Shown in pieces: positions 17,597-27,167 of a stretch of DNA of 64,000 bases. Origin of the DNA: Ancrocorticia sp039812645 (lineage in GTDB: Bacteria > Actinomycetota > Actinomycetes > Actinomycetales > Actinomycetaceae); the NCBI GenBank assembly GCA_039812645.1, contig JBDIAV010000002.1:1-64000 (forward strand). Reading direction: 5' to 3'. The notes below the pieces were generated by a model. It was given only the letters and a program-made list of their open reading frames with translations. It made no database searches and was not told the DNA's origin. The translations under genes and the position numbers were made by a program. The stretch's first letter is position 1. The number at the start of each line of letters is the position of its first letter.

Positions 17597-18526
17597 ATGG
17601 TCCTCGCATCAATTCCGTCACCCGCTCAGGCGGTCTGGCATCTCGGTCCGATTCCCCTCAGGGCATACGCCCTTGCCATCATTCTTGGCATCGTGATCGC
17701 CTGGTGGTGGATGGATAAGCGGTACCGAGCCAAGGGAGGTCCGGAAGATGTCAGTGTCGATGTTGCCATGTGGGCGGTTTTCTTTGGCATTTTGGGTGGG
17801 CGCCTCTACCACGTCATCACTGACTATCAGCTGTATTTCGCTCCCGGAAAGGACCCGATCAAGGCTCTCTTCATTTGGGAAGGAGGTCTGGGAATCTGGG
17901 GTGCCGTTGCCCTTGGCGGTGTGGGTGTCTATTTGGCGGCGCGCCGCCGAGGCCTGAGATTAGCGCCGTTCGCAGATTCGTTGGCTCCTGCTCTTCTCAT
18001 CGCGCAGGGAATCGGACGGTTCGGCAACTACTTCAATCAGGAACTCTACGGACGGCCCACGGATTTGCCGTGGGGCCTCGAGATTGACCCCGAACACATT
18101 GTTGGCGACTTCCCCGCGGGAACCACGTTCCACCCCACATTCCTCTACGAAACACTGTGGTGTTTCGCTGGAGCGGCCCTCCTCGTCACCGTCGAGAAGA
18201 GGTTGAAGCTCTACGGTGGCCAGCTTTTCGCGGCCTACGGAGCGGTCTACACGGCGGGACGCGTCTGGATCGAGTCTCTGCGCATCGATGATGCACATCA
18301 CATTCTCGGACTTCGTCTCAATGTCTGGACGTCGATCATCCTATTCCTTGTATCCATCGTGGCCTTACTGATTTTGCGGCGCCGTTACAACCAGGATCCA
18401 ACCACGAACGATATCTGGCTTCCGGGATTCCCCAAGGACTCGGGCGAGAATCTCTCTGACCAAGCGGACAGCCAGGACGAAACCGCTGGTCAGGCCAACA
18501 CCGTAAAATCTGGAGACGAAATATAG
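17597..18526 (+). CDS. lgt: Prolipoprotein diacylglyceryl transferase Lgt
   Basis: A 309-residue polytopic membrane enzyme that transfers diacylglycerol to the lipobox cysteine, the first step of lipoprotein maturation. The signature GRFGNYFNQELYGRPTDLPW is present, as are the early GPIPLRAYAL and GGRLYH motifs. About seven membrane segments are visible, with a hydrophilic C-terminal tail. AGGAG precedes ATG 17597. Its substrates include the many lipoproteins predicted in this window. Confidence 0.97.
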   Translation: MVLASIPSPAQAVWHLGPIPLRAYALAIILGIVIAWWWMDKRYRAKGGPEDVSVDVAMWAVFFGILGGRLYHVITDYQLYFAPGKDPIKALFIWEGGLGIWGAVALGGVGVYLAARRRGLRLAPFADSLAPALLIAQGIGRFGNYFNQELYGRPTDLPWGLEIDPEHIVGDFPAGTTFHPTFLYETLWCFAGAALLVTVEKRLKLYGGQLFAAYGAVYTAGRVWIESLRIDDAHHILGLRLNVWTSIILFLVSIVALLILRRRYNQDPTTNDIWLPGFPKDSGENLSDQADSQDETAGQANTVKSGDEI

Positions 18527-18642
18527 CCGTAACATGACGGTGACGTCGTCGACATCGTTCAGGATCTGAGAAGCCATTTTGAGACGGGTTTCCTACTGTG
18601 TTTGATGAAGCTGAGAGAGCTTTGATAATTCAGGAGGACATC

Positions 18643-21600
18643 ATGAGCGAACCGGGACTATACCGTCCAGATTTTGAGCACGATGCGTGCGGTGTTGCCT
18701 TCGTGGCCGACCTGCACGGAACGCAGTCTCGCTCCATCGTTGAGATGGGCATTACCGCTCTGGAGAACCTCGACCACCGTGGCGCCGTTGGCGCCGAGGA
18801 AAACACCGGAGACGGTGCGGGAATTCTGGTGCAGATCCCGGACGAGTTTCTCCGGGCATCTGTTCCCTTTGAACTTCCGGCAAGTGGCGCCTACGCGGTA
18901 GGTATCGCCTTCCTGCCGGCTGTTGGTGAACGTTCGGCCGCCGTCGCCCACATTGAACAACTTGCCTTCGAAGAAGGCTTGGAGGTGCTTGGCTGGCGTA
19001 CCGTCCCGATCGATTCGTCGATGATCGGTCCTACCGCACTGGAGTACATGCCCACCATGCGGCAGCTCTTCCTCCGCGATCGGCAAGGGTCGACGGGGCT
19101 GGAGCTAGAGCGCAAGGTTTACCGTGTGCGCAAGCGCGCGGAGTTGGCTGGTACCTACTTCTCGTCGTTGTCGAGCCGCACGCTTCTCTACAAGGGCATG
19201 CTGACAACGACTCAGCTTGAGCCGTTCTTTGTGGATCTCCAGGACCCACGTTTTGCTTCGGCGATCGCGATCGTGCACTCCCGCTTCTCCACGAACACCT
19301 TCCCGTCCTGGCCGTTGGCGCAGCCGTTCCGCATGATCGCGCACAACGGCGAGATCAACACGGTGCGCGGCAACCGCAACTGGATGGCCGCGCGGCAGGG
19401 GGAGCTGCGCTCCGAACTACTGGGCGACGTCTCCCAGCTCCTCCCCGTCAACCTTGCGGCATCCGATTCGGCAAGCTTCGACGAGGTACTTGAACTTCTG
19501 CACCTCTCTGGACGCAGCTTGCCCCACGCTGTACGCATGATGATTCCTGAGGCATGGGAGCAGAACGAACACATGGATCCTGCGTTGCGCGCGTTCTATG
19601 AGTTCCACTCGAACATGATGGAACCGTGGGATGGGCCAGCCTCCATGACGTTCACCGACGGCGTCCAGGTGGGTTCCGTCCTCGACCGTAACGGTTTGCG
19701 TCCGGGGCGTTTCTGGGTGACCGACGACGGCGTCGTCGTTCTCGCGTCCGAAGCCGGCGTTCTTGACATCCCGGCGGAGAACGTGGTGCGTAAGGGGCGG
19801 TTGCAGCCTGGCAAGATGTTCCTCGTTGACACCGCCGCGCATCGCATTATTGAGGATGAAGAGATCAAGGCACAGCTTGCCTCGGCGGCCCCGTATGGTC
19901 AGTGGCTTGCTGAGAACACCGTGCACCTGTCCGACCTACCAGATCGTGAGCACGTCGATCATTCGCATACCTCTGTTGTTCGTCGCCACCAGGTGTTTGG
20001 ATACACCAACGAGGAACTTAAGCAGATCATTCGGCCGATGGCCGATCACGGCGCGGAAGCCAAGGGATCGATGGGGACTGACACTCCCATCGCCGTTCTG
20101 TCCGAACGCCCTCGCCTCATCTTTGATTACTTCAGCCAACAGTTTGCCCAGGTGACCAACCCGCCCCTCGACGCTATCCGCGAGAAGCTGGTGACCTCTC
20201 TGCGCGGCAATGCCGGACCCGAGCCAAACCTGCTGGAGGAGCTGCCCGAACACGCTCGTAAGCTCGTTGTCGACTATCCGGTTCTGGATAACGACCAACT
20301 TGCCAAGATTCGCACAATCGGCCGCTACCCTGAGCAGGGTAAGGGTCTTTTGGCGGTCACCATCTCCGGACTTTACCGAGTCTCGGGTGGCGAGGAGAGC
20401 CTACGCGAAAGCTTGCGCGAGATTTGTGAGCAGGTTGATCGCGCGATCGACGCCGGTGTGTCCTTTATCGTGCTCTCCGACCGCGATTCGAACCGCGAGC
20501 TTGGCCCGATTCCTTCGTTGTTGCTCACCTCCGCCGTGCATCACCACCTGCTCCGTCATCAGACGCGCACCAAGGTGGCGCTCTTCGTTGAGGCGGGCGA
20601 CGTCCGCGAGGTTCACCACCTCGCCTGCCTCATCGGTTATGGAGCGACGGCCGTTAACCCATATTTGGTGCTGGAGACCGCAGAGAACATGGCGCGTACC
20701 GGCGAAGTGCCGGTGAGTCCGGAGCAGACCTCCAAGAACGTTATTCAGTCTCTTGGTAACGGTCTTCTCAATGTCATGTCGAAGATGGGAATTTCCACCG
20801 TCGCCTCCTACCGTGGCGCCCAGGTGTTCCAAGCTATCGGCCTGTCGCAGGAGTTGGTGGACGAGTACTTCACCGGAACCCCCACCCCTCTGGGTGGCGC
20901 CGGCCTCGACGTCATCGCCGAAGAAATCTCGAAGCGGCACATCATTGCTTATCCCACGTCCGGCATCTCGCCCGCACACCGCGAGCTGGAGGTCGGCGGA
21001 GAATACCAGTGGCGCCGCGAGGGCGAGCAGCATCTCTTTAACCCGGAGACTGTCTTCCTGCTCCAGCACTCGACGCGTACCCGTTCCTACGAGATGTTCA
21101 AGAAGTTCTCGGACAAGATCAATGATCAGGCCGAGAAGCTCATGACGCTGCGTGGACTCTTCTCCTTCAAGCATGGTGAACTCGATCCCATCCCGGTGGA
21201 CGAAGTTGAATCGGTCGAATCGATCATGCGCCGCTTCTCTACGGGTGCCATGTCCTTCGGATCAATTTCTCAGGAAGCACACGAAACACTAGCGCGCGCC
21301 ATGAACATGATTGGCGCGAAGTCCAACACCGGCGAGGGTGGTGAGATGCCAGAGCGTCTCTACGATCCCCAGCGCCGCTCGTCCATCAAGCAGGTGGCGT
21401 CGGGCCGTTTTGGCGTGACGAGCGAATACCTCGTCAACTCCGATGACATCCAGATCAAGATGGCTCAGGGCGCCAAGCCCGGCGAGGGTGGTCATCTGCC
21501 CGCCAACAAGGTTTACCCGTGGGTGGCCGAGGTGCGTCACTCGACTCCGGGTGTGGAACTTATTTCCCCGCCGCCGCATCACGATATCTATTCGATCGAG

Positions 21601-23154
21601 GATTTGGCGCAGCTCATTCACGACCTCAAGAACGCCAACCCACGCGCCCGCATCCACGTCAAACTCGTGGCAGAAGTGGGTGTGGGTACTGTGGCTGCGG
21701 GTGTTGCCAAGGCACACTCCGACGTCGTCCTTATCTCCGGGCACGACGGCGGCACCGGCGCGGCTCCGCTCACCTCCATCAAGCATGCTGGCGCTCCGTG
21801 GGAGTTGGGCCTTGCCGAAACCCAGCAGACGCTGGTTCTCAACAACCTGCGCGATCGCATCGTGGTACAGGCGGACGGCCAGCTCAAGACGGGCCGCGAC
21901 GTGGTTATCGCCGCGCTTCTGGGCGCCGAGGAATTTGGATTCGCTACCGCGCCGCTGGTGGTCTCCGGCTGTGTCATGATGCGCGTGTGCCACAAGGACA
22001 CCTGCCCGGTGGGTGTCGCAACCCAGAATCCTGAGCTGCGTGGGCGCTTTACTGGCAAGCCCGAATACGTGGTTACCTTCTTTGAGTACATTGCCCGTGA
22101 GGTGCGTGAGATTCTCGCGTCGCTCGGTCTGCGCTCCATTGAGGAAGCCGTGGGACACGTCGAATTGCTCGATACCCATCGTGCTGTCTCGCATTGGAAG
22201 AGCGAGGGGCTAGACCTCCGCCCGATTCTTGCCAAGCCAAAGTTAACCCCCGGCCACACTCTTCACCAGCGTATGACGCAGGACCACGGTTTGGACCGCG
22301 CGCTTGATGTGACGCTGCTGGAGATCTGCGCTGACGCCTTGGAGAACGGCACGAAGGTGGAGAGTGACCTGCCCATCCACAACGTCAACCGCTCGGTGGG
22401 CACCATGCTTGGTTCGGAACTCACGCGTATCTACGGGGGAGAGGGGCTGCCCGCGGGCACCATCGACCTCACCTTCCGCGGGTCCGCTGGCCAGTCCTTC
22501 GGGGCGGTTCTTCCGCGTGGCATTGCGCTCCACCTTATTGGCGACGCCAACGATTACGTGGGCAAGTCACTTTCCGGAGGCACGATCAGCGTGGCTCCCG
22601 ATCCCCGCAGTGGTTTCGTCGCGGAGGAGAACGTCATTGCCGGAAACGTCATCGGCTATGGTGCCACCTCGGGTGAGATCTTCTTGCGCGGCAAGGTAGG
22701 CGAGCGTTTTGGTGTCCGTAACTCCGGTGCCACCCTTGTTTCTGAAGGAGCGGGTGATCACTGCGCCGAGTACATGACGGGTGGAACTCTCGTGGTGCTT
22801 GGAGCAACCGGTCGTAACTTCGGCGCCGGTATGTCCGGCGGTGCCGCATACGTTCTCGACTTCGACCCCGACAAGCTCAACCCCGCCGCCCGCGCCGGAG
22901 AAGAGTTCGTTATCGGATCACCGAATGCCGACGACGAAATCGCCTTACGCGCGATCCTCGCACGTCACGTCGAGCTCACGGGCTCCGCGGTGGCACAGGC
23001 GATCCTTGATGCTGGCGACTTCGCCCGTTTCACCAAGATGGTCCCGCGATCCTACTCGCGAGTGACCTCCGCACTGGCAGATGCCGAGGCCAAGGGCCTC
23101 GATATCTCTGACTCAATCGTTTGGAACAAGATCATGGAGGCGAGTCGTGGCTGA
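18643..23154 (+). CDS. gltB: Glutamate synthase large subunit GltB
   Basis: A 1503-residue GOGAT large subunit making glutamate from glutamine and 2-oxoglutarate. Near the N-terminus DACGVAFVAD contains the Cys that becomes the amidotransferase nucleophile after propeptide removal. The central FMN region has GEGGEMPERLYDP and GAKPGEGGHLP. The 3Fe-4S cysteines are in CVMMRVCHKDTCPVGVA. The C-terminal beta-helix (GXXG-rich GATSGEIFLRG) is complete. ATG 18643 is chosen over GTG 18598 because AGGAGG lies 5 nt before it. Confidence 0.97.
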   Translation: MSEPGLYRPDFEHDACGVAFVADLHGTQSRSIVEMGITALENLDHRGAVGAEENTGDGAGILVQIPDEFLRASVPFELPASGAYAVGIAFLPAVGERSAAVAHIEQLAFEEGLEVLGWRTVPIDSSMIGPTALEYMPTMRQLFLRDRQGSTGLELERKVYRVRKRAELAGTYFSSLSSRTLLYKGMLTTTQLEPFFVDLQDPRFASAIAIVHSRFSTNTFPSWPLAQPFRMIAHNGEINTVRGNRNWMAARQGELRSELLGDVSQLLPVNLAASDSASFDEVLELLHLSGRSLPHAVRMMIPEAWEQNEHMDPALRAFYEFHSNMMEPWDGPASMTFTDGVQVGSVLDRNGLRPGRFWVTDDGVVVLASEAGVLDIPAENVVRKGRLQPGKMFLVDTAAHRIIEDEEIKAQLASAAPYGQWLAENTVHLSDLPDREHVDHSHTSVVRRHQVFGYTNEELKQIIRPMADHGAEAKGSMGTDTPIAVLSERPRLIFDYFSQQFAQVTNPPLDAIREKLVTSLRGNAGPEPNLLEELPEHARKLVVDYPVLDNDQLAKIRTIGRYPEQGKGLLAVTISGLYRVSGGEESLRESLREICEQVDRAIDAGVSFIVLSDRDSNRELGPIPSLLLTSAVHHHLLRHQTRTKVALFVEAGDVREVHHLACLIGYGATAVNPYLVLETAENMARTGEVPVSPEQTSKNVIQSLGNGLLNVMSKMGISTVASYRGAQVFQAIGLSQELVDEYFTGTPTPLGGAGLDVIAEEISKRHIIAYPTSGISPAHRELEVGGEYQWRREGEQHLFNPETVFLLQHSTRTRSYEMFKKFSDKINDQAEKLMTLRGLFSFKHGELDPIPVDEVESVESIMRRFSTGAMSFGSISQEAHETLARAMNMIGAKSNTGEGGEMPERLYDPQRRSSIKQVASGRFGVTSEYLVNSDDIQIKMAQGAKPGEGGHLPANKVYPWVAEVRHSTPGVELISPPPHHDIYSIEDLAQLIHDLKNANPRARIHVKLVAEVGVGTVAAGVAKAHSDVVLISGHDGGTGAAPLTSIKHAGAPWELGLAETQQTLVLNNLRDRIVVQADGQLKTGRDVVIAALLGAEEFGFATAPLVVSGCVMMRVCHKDTCPVGVATQNPELRGRFTGKPEYVVTFFEYIAREVREILASLGLRSIEEAVGHVELLDTHRAVSHWKSEGLDLRPILAKPKLTPGHTLHQRMTQDHGLDRALDVTLLEICADALENGTKVESDLPIHNVNRSVGTMLGSELTRIYGGEGLPAGTIDLTFRGSAGQSFGAVLPRGIALHLIGDANDYVGKSLSGGTISVAPDPRSGFVAEENVIAGNVIGYGATSGEIFLRGKVGERFGVRNSGATLVSEGAGDHCAEYMTGGTLVVLGATGRNFGAGMSGGAAYVLDFDPDKLNPAARAGEEFVIGSPNADDEIALRAILARHVELTGSAVAQAILDAGDFARFTKMVPRSYSRVTSALADAEAKGLDISDSIVWNKIMEASRG

Positions 23155-24613
23155 CCCACAAGGATTTCTCAAGCATCGTCAGCGGGAGCTTCCCGTCAAC
23201 CGACCGATTGCCGTGCGTATCCGGGATTGGAAAGAGATTCAGGATGAGCGAGTAGATAACTCTGCGCAGCTTAAGCGCCAGGCGTCGCGCTGCATGGACT
23301 GCGGTATTCCGTTCTGTCACTTCTCCTGTCCCCTCGGCAACCTTATTCCCGAGTGGAACGATTTGACGTGGCGGGACGATCTTCCAGCCGCTATCGAGCG
23401 TCTCCACGCGACGAACAACTTCCCGGAGTTCACGGGCCGGCTCTGTCCGGCACCGTGTGAATCGGGATGCGTGCTGGGTATCAACCAGCCGGCAGTCACC
23501 ATTAAGCAGGTCGAGCACGCGATTATCGACGACGCCTGGGGTGCCGGACTGGTCACCCCGCAGATTCCGCAGTACCTGACCGGGCGCACCGTCGCCGTTA
23601 TTGGCTCTGGTCCGGCGGGTCTCGCGGCTGCCCAGCAGCTTACCCGCGCTGGTCACACCGTTGCGGTGTACGAGAAGAGCGATCTTCCCGGTGGCCTGCT
23701 CCGCTACGGAATTCCCGAGTTCAAGATGGAGAAGTCGGTCCTGGATCGCCGCCTCGATCAGATGCGCGCCGAAGGCACCCGTTTCTACACCGGTGTTGAG
23801 ATCGGCACCGACGAGGCAGATGCTCACGAACTACTGCAGCGTTACGACGCCGTCGTTATCGCCGTGGGAACTCCGCTGGCGCGTGACATCAAGGTTCCCG
23901 GCCGCGAACTTAAGGGTATTCACCAGGCGGTCGAGTTCCTCACGGGCGCGACTCGCCGGGTGCACGGCTTGCCAGTTGACGAGCCAATCGATGCGAAGGG
24001 GAAGGACGTCATCGTTATTGGTGGCGGCGACACCGGCTCCGACTGCATCGGTACCTCGGTTCGCCAGGGGGCGCGTTCAATCACCTCGCTGGAGATCATG
24101 CCGCAGCCTTCGGTGGATCGCCCCGCCAACTGGCCATGGCCGACGTTCCCCAAGCTCTACAAGGTCTCGACCTCGATGGAGGAAGGTGGCGACACACTGT
24201 ACTCCACCTCGACCGTTGAGTTCTTGTCCGACGGCGAGGGCAACGTCTCGCACCTGCGGCTCACCGACATGACGTTCGACGGTGGCCGTCTGGCTCCCGT
24301 CCCTGGATCCGAACGTTTGGTGCCTGCGGATCTTGTGCTCCTCGCAATGGGATTCGAAGGTGTCCCGGAAGAAGGTGTCGTCTCGCAACTTGGCCTCACC
24401 CTTGATGGGCGCAAGCGTATCGAGCGCGAATCCAAGTTCGGGACCTCGGTCCCAGGTGTCTTCGTTGCTGGAGATGCGGGACGTGGACAGTCGCTTATCG
24501 TGTGGGCGATTGCGGAAGGTCGGGCGGCGGCAGCTTCCGTCGACGCCTATCTCACCGGTGTTTCTGCACTTCCTGAGCCCGTTGTGGCCACTGACCTTTC
24601 TCTGACGATCTGA
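23147..24613 (+). CDS. gltD: Glutamate synthase small subunit GltD
   Basis: A 488-residue NADPH-oxidising subunit that passes electrons to GltB. The N-terminal cysteine groups RCMDCGIPFCHFSC and CPAPCESGC bind Fe-S clusters. GSGPAGLAAAQQL binds FAD and GGGDTGSDCIG binds NADPH. GTG 23147 overlaps gltB by 8 bases and has GGAGG 6 nt upstream, giving tight coupling with the large subunit. Confidence 0.97.
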   Translation: MADPQGFLKHRQRELPVNRPIAVRIRDWKEIQDERVDNSAQLKRQASRCMDCGIPFCHFSCPLGNLIPEWNDLTWRDDLPAAIERLHATNNFPEFTGRLCPAPCESGCVLGINQPAVTIKQVEHAIIDDAWGAGLVTPQIPQYLTGRTVAVIGSGPAGLAAAQQLTRAGHTVAVYEKSDLPGGLLRYGIPEFKMEKSVLDRRLDQMRAEGTRFYTGVEIGTDEADAHELLQRYDAVVIAVGTPLARDIKVPGRELKGIHQAVEFLTGATRRVHGLPVDEPIDAKGKDVIVIGGGDTGSDCIGTSVRQGARSITSLEIMPQPSVDRPANWPWPTFPKLYKVSTSMEEGGDTLYSTSTVEFLSDGEGNVSHLRLTDMTFDGGRLAPVPGSERLVPADLVLLAMGFEGVPEEGVVSQLGLTLDGRKRIERESKFGTSVPGVFVAGDAGRGQSLIVWAIAEGRAAAASVDAYLTGVSALPEPVVATDLSLTI

Positions 24614-24684
24614 TTGTGAGGATCCGCAAAGTGTGTGTGGCGGGTGCAACCCCGTTATCCAGAGAAATCAACAGGACGCTCAGG

Positions 24685-24697
24685 TAGGATAGAAGTC
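24685..24697 (+). promoter_or_regulatory. -10 element TAGGAT, probably giving a leaderless pyk mRNA
   Basis: TAGGAT (24685-24690) lies 7 nt before the pyk ATG, the distance at which transcription would begin at or within two bases of the start codon. No convincing -35 box is seen. AGGA within the same bases could instead be a weak ribosome site, so this is a proposal. Confidence 0.4.
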
Positions 24698-26125
24698 ATG
24701 CGTAGAGCTAAAATTGTGTGCACTCTTGGACCGGCTACCACTACTCAAGAACAAATCCTCGAGTTGGCGAGGGCGGGCATGAATGTGGCACGCATTAATG
24801 CCTCTCATGGTTCGCATGCCGAGCATGAGGAAAGGATTATCCGCGTACGTAAGGCTGCGGAAATCACCGGCCGTCCCATTGCAGTGCTAGTTGACCTTCA
24901 GGGTCCTAAGATTCGTCTCGGCGAGTTTGCCGAGGGTCCCGTTTATCTGAACGTTGGCGATCAGTTCACGATCACCACCGAGGATGTACCGGGCACCAAA
25001 GAACTCGTATCCACCACGTTCAAGGGCCTCCCCGGTGATTGCCATCCCGGTGATCGTATCCTTATTGACGATGGCAAGGTCGCGATTCGCGTCGAGGCTG
25101 TGGAGGGCCCCGAGGTCCGTACGGTCGTTGAGGTTCCCGGAATGGTCTCGGACCACAAGGGTGTCAACCTGCCCGGCGTTGCTGTCTCGGTTCCCGCCCT
25201 GTCCGAAAAGGACCGTGAGGATCTGGACTGGGCATTGAGGTTCGGGTGTGACATCGTCGCGCTCTCCTTTGTGCGTAATGCCAGGGACATCGAAGATGTT
25301 CATGCGATCATGGATCGTGTGGGCGTTCGCCGCCCCGTCATCGCGAAGATTGAGAAGCCGCAGGCCGTAGAAAACCTCGACGGCATCATTCGTGCCTTTG
25401 ATGGCATCATGGTTGCCCGCGGTGATCTTGGCGTGGAGGTTCCCCTCGAGCAGGTTCCGATCGTGCAGAAGCGCGCGATCGACTTGGCCCGTAAGAACGC
25501 CAAGCCGGTCATCGTTGCTACCCAGGTGCTCGAGTCGATGATCGAGAATCCGCGTCCAACGCGCGCTGAGGCTTCCGACTGCGCCAACGCCATCATTGAT
25601 GGTGCTGACGCCGTGATGCTCTCGGGCGAGACCTCCGTTGGTCGTTACCCGATCGAGTGCGTTGAGACGATGGCGAATATCATCGAGTACTCAGAAGAGC
25701 AGGGCCTGGAGCAGATCCCGGTGATCAGCAACGTTCACCGCACCCGCAACGGTGTGATCACCCGTGCGGCTGTGGAAATCGGTGAGTCACTCGGTGTGAA
25801 GTACATCGTGGTGTTCACGAAGTCCGGTCAGACGGCTCGTCGTGTGGCGCGTCTACGCGCACGCCTGCCCCTGCTGTGCTTCACCCCCGAACCTGATATT
25901 CGCAACCAGCTCGCTCTCACGTGGGGCGTGGAAACCTTCACGGTTCCCAACGTTCTCCACACTGACGATATGGTCGGTCAGGTTGATCATCTTCTGCGCG
26001 AAATGGACATGGCTGAGGATGGCGATCGCATCGTCATCGTCGCTGGCATGCCCGCCGGTGTTATTGGATCCACCAACACCATTCGCGTGCACAAGATGGG
26101 TGAAACGCTAATTCGTTACGCCTAA
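24698..26125 (+). CDS. pyk: Pyruvate kinase
   Basis: A 475-residue glycolytic enzyme converting phosphoenolpyruvate and ADP to pyruvate and ATP. The N-terminus MRRAKIVCTLGPAT, the catalytic VDLQGPKIRLGEF, the active-site IAKIEKPQAVENLDGI and MVARGDLGVE, and the VMLSGETSVGRYP loop are all present. The C-terminal regulatory domain is complete. ATG 24698 matches the usual N-terminus. Confidence 0.97.
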   Translation: MRRAKIVCTLGPATTTQEQILELARAGMNVARINASHGSHAEHEERIIRVRKAAEITGRPIAVLVDLQGPKIRLGEFAEGPVYLNVGDQFTITTEDVPGTKELVSTTFKGLPGDCHPGDRILIDDGKVAIRVEAVEGPEVRTVVEVPGMVSDHKGVNLPGVAVSVPALSEKDREDLDWALRFGCDIVALSFVRNARDIEDVHAIMDRVGVRRPVIAKIEKPQAVENLDGIIRAFDGIMVARGDLGVEVPLEQVPIVQKRAIDLARKNAKPVIVATQVLESMIENPRPTRAEASDCANAIIDGADAVMLSGETSVGRYPIECVETMANIIEYSEEQGLEQIPVISNVHRTRNGVITRAAVEIGESLGVKYIVVFTKSGQTARRVARLRARLPLLCFTPEPDIRNQLALTWGVETFTVPNVLHTDDMVGQVDHLLREMDMAEDGDRIVIVAGMPAGVIGSTNTIRVHKMGETLIRYA

Positions 26126-26134
26126 TATTTTGTG

Positions 26135-26202
26135 CTACAGTTGGTCCTCGTGCCGACTGTAGGAGACCACGCAATCGGGCTGTGGCCCTCTGCGTGATCT
26201 CA
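26135..26202 (+). other. Two tandem stem-loops between pyk and tRNA-Leu
   Basis: The first hairpin pairs CTACAGTTGG with CCGACTGTAG (26135-26162, one G-T pair, 8-nt loop). The second (26164-26202) pairs GAGACCACGCA with TGCGTGATCTC with one mismatch and contains an inner GGGC-TGTG-GCCC hairpin. Neither is followed by a T-run. They lie immediately 5' of the tRNA and may be a pyk 3' end or tRNA-precursor structure. Confidence 0.6.
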
Positions 26203-26205
26203 CAT

Positions 26206-26287
26206 GCTCCTGTGGTGGAATTGGTAGACACACTGCACTCAAAATGCAGCGCTTAACGGCGTGCGGGTTCGAGTCCCGCCGGGAGCA
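26206..26287 (+). tRNA. tRNA-Leu (anticodon CAA)
   Basis: The 82-nt cloverleaf has a 7-bp acceptor stem (GCTCCTG with CGGGAGC), discriminator A, and the D-arm GGTGGAATTGGTAGACAC typical of leucine tRNA. The anticodon stem CTGCA/TGCAG has loop CTCAAAA, giving anticodon CAA at 26240-26242. The T-arm is GCGGG-TTCGAGT-CCCGC, and the extra arm GCTTAACGGC is of class II type. The CCA end is not encoded. Confidence 0.95.
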
Positions 26288-26320
26288 CTCCCTACCGGTC
26301 AAATAACCGGCTGTACGGCG

Positions 26321-26355
26321 GAGGGTGTCGAAGCTTGAGCTTCGGCACCTCTTCC
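26321..26355 (+). terminator. Terminator after tRNA-Leu
   Basis: GGTGTCGAAGC (26324-26334) pairs with GCTTCGGCACC (26339-26349) around a TTGA loop, giving an 11-bp stem with one G-T pair. It is followed by a pyrimidine-rich TCTTCC tail. Confidence 0.7.
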
Positions 26356-26436
26356 ATTTCCGTAGTGCCTTCGGGCATGGGACTGTACGATTGCGATAGC
26401 TGAACGAGCGTTACGTTGCAGGTCGAAGGAGACGCA

Positions 26437-27045
26437 ATGGCCAAGGAAGAATCGACTGGAACTTCCACGGGCTACCGAGCCCTCGTCGTAGAAGACGAAA
26501 CCCTCATCCGCCTCGACATCGTCGAGACGCTGGAAGAGGCCGGATACGACGTCGTGGGTCAAGCCTCCGATGGCGAGCAGGCAATTGCCCTCGCTGATGA
26601 ATTGGAGCCCGACCTCATTGTGATGGACGTCAAGATGCCGGGGATGGATGGCATCACCGCGGCCGAGCGGATCCTTCAGGATCGCCGCTGCGCGGTTGTG
26701 ATGCTCACGGCGTTCTCTCAGGGAGAATTGGTGGAGCGTGCACGTGACGCCGGTGCCATGGCCTACGTGGTCAAGCCCTTTACCCCTGCCGAGTTGATTC
26801 CTGCGGTGGAGATTGCAGTGTCGCGTGCGGCGGAGATGACCGCGCTCGAAAACGAAGTAGCGAGCTTGACGGAACAGTTTGAGACCCGCAAGCGCGTGGA
26901 CCGCGCTAAGGGCCTACTGGAGGCCCGTATGGGGCTCTCGGAGCCCGAGGCCTTCCGGTGGATCCAGAAGACATCCATGGATCGCCGTCTCACGATGCGC
27001 GAGGTAGCGGACGCGGTCATCGAGCAGGTGGGCGGCAAGGAGTAG
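26437..27045 (+). CDS. pdtaR: ANTAR-domain response regulator PdtaR
   Basis: A 202-residue cytosolic regulator. The receiver domain has the acidic pair VVEDE, phosphoacceptor Asp64 in VMDVKMPGMDG, and VKPF. A C-terminal ANTAR RNA-binding domain (about 135-195: RAKGLLEARMGLSEPEAFRWIQKTSM) suggests action on terminator/antiterminator hairpins. It corresponds to mycobacterial PdtaR, whose kinase PdtaS is encoded elsewhere. ATG 26437 has GAAGGAG upstream and is preferred over the longer frame from 26416. Confidence 0.93.
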   Translation: MAKEESTGTSTGYRALVVEDETLIRLDIVETLEEAGYDVVGQASDGEQAIALADELEPDLIVMDVKMPGMDGITAAERILQDRRCAVVMLTAFSQGELVERARDAGAMAYVVKPFTPAELIPAVEIAVSRAAEMTALENEVASLTEQFETRKRVDRAKGLLEARMGLSEPEAFRWIQKTSMDRRLTMREVADAVIEQVGGKE

Positions 27046-27100
27046 CACGCCATTGCATGGTCTCTTGCCACCGCTGCGATGAATGCCGTGCCAGAACGTT

Positions 27101-27136
27101 AAAAGGTGGCATCCTGAAACCGGGGTGCCACCTTTT
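27101..27136. terminator. Bidirectional terminator between pdtaR and the thioesterase gene
   Basis: AAAAGGTGGCA (27101-27111) and TGCCACCTTTT (27126-27136) form a perfect 11-bp stem with a 14-nt loop. The A-run on one side and T-run on the other let it serve both convergent genes. Confidence 0.9.
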
Positions 27137-27167
27137 ACATTAGAGAAATTCCCGTTTCGTCGGCGGG

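Noticed and set aside
26135..26202. Possible L10-type ribosomal protein leader
   Set aside because: The next genes are tRNA-Leu and pdtaR, not rplJ, and I could not match the conserved core with confidence.
26135..26349. Possible ANTAR-target hairpin pair next to pdtaR
   Set aside because: ANTAR targets are paired hairpins with six-base loops having A at position 1 and G at position 4; these loops have 8, 4 or 4 bases, or begin with C.
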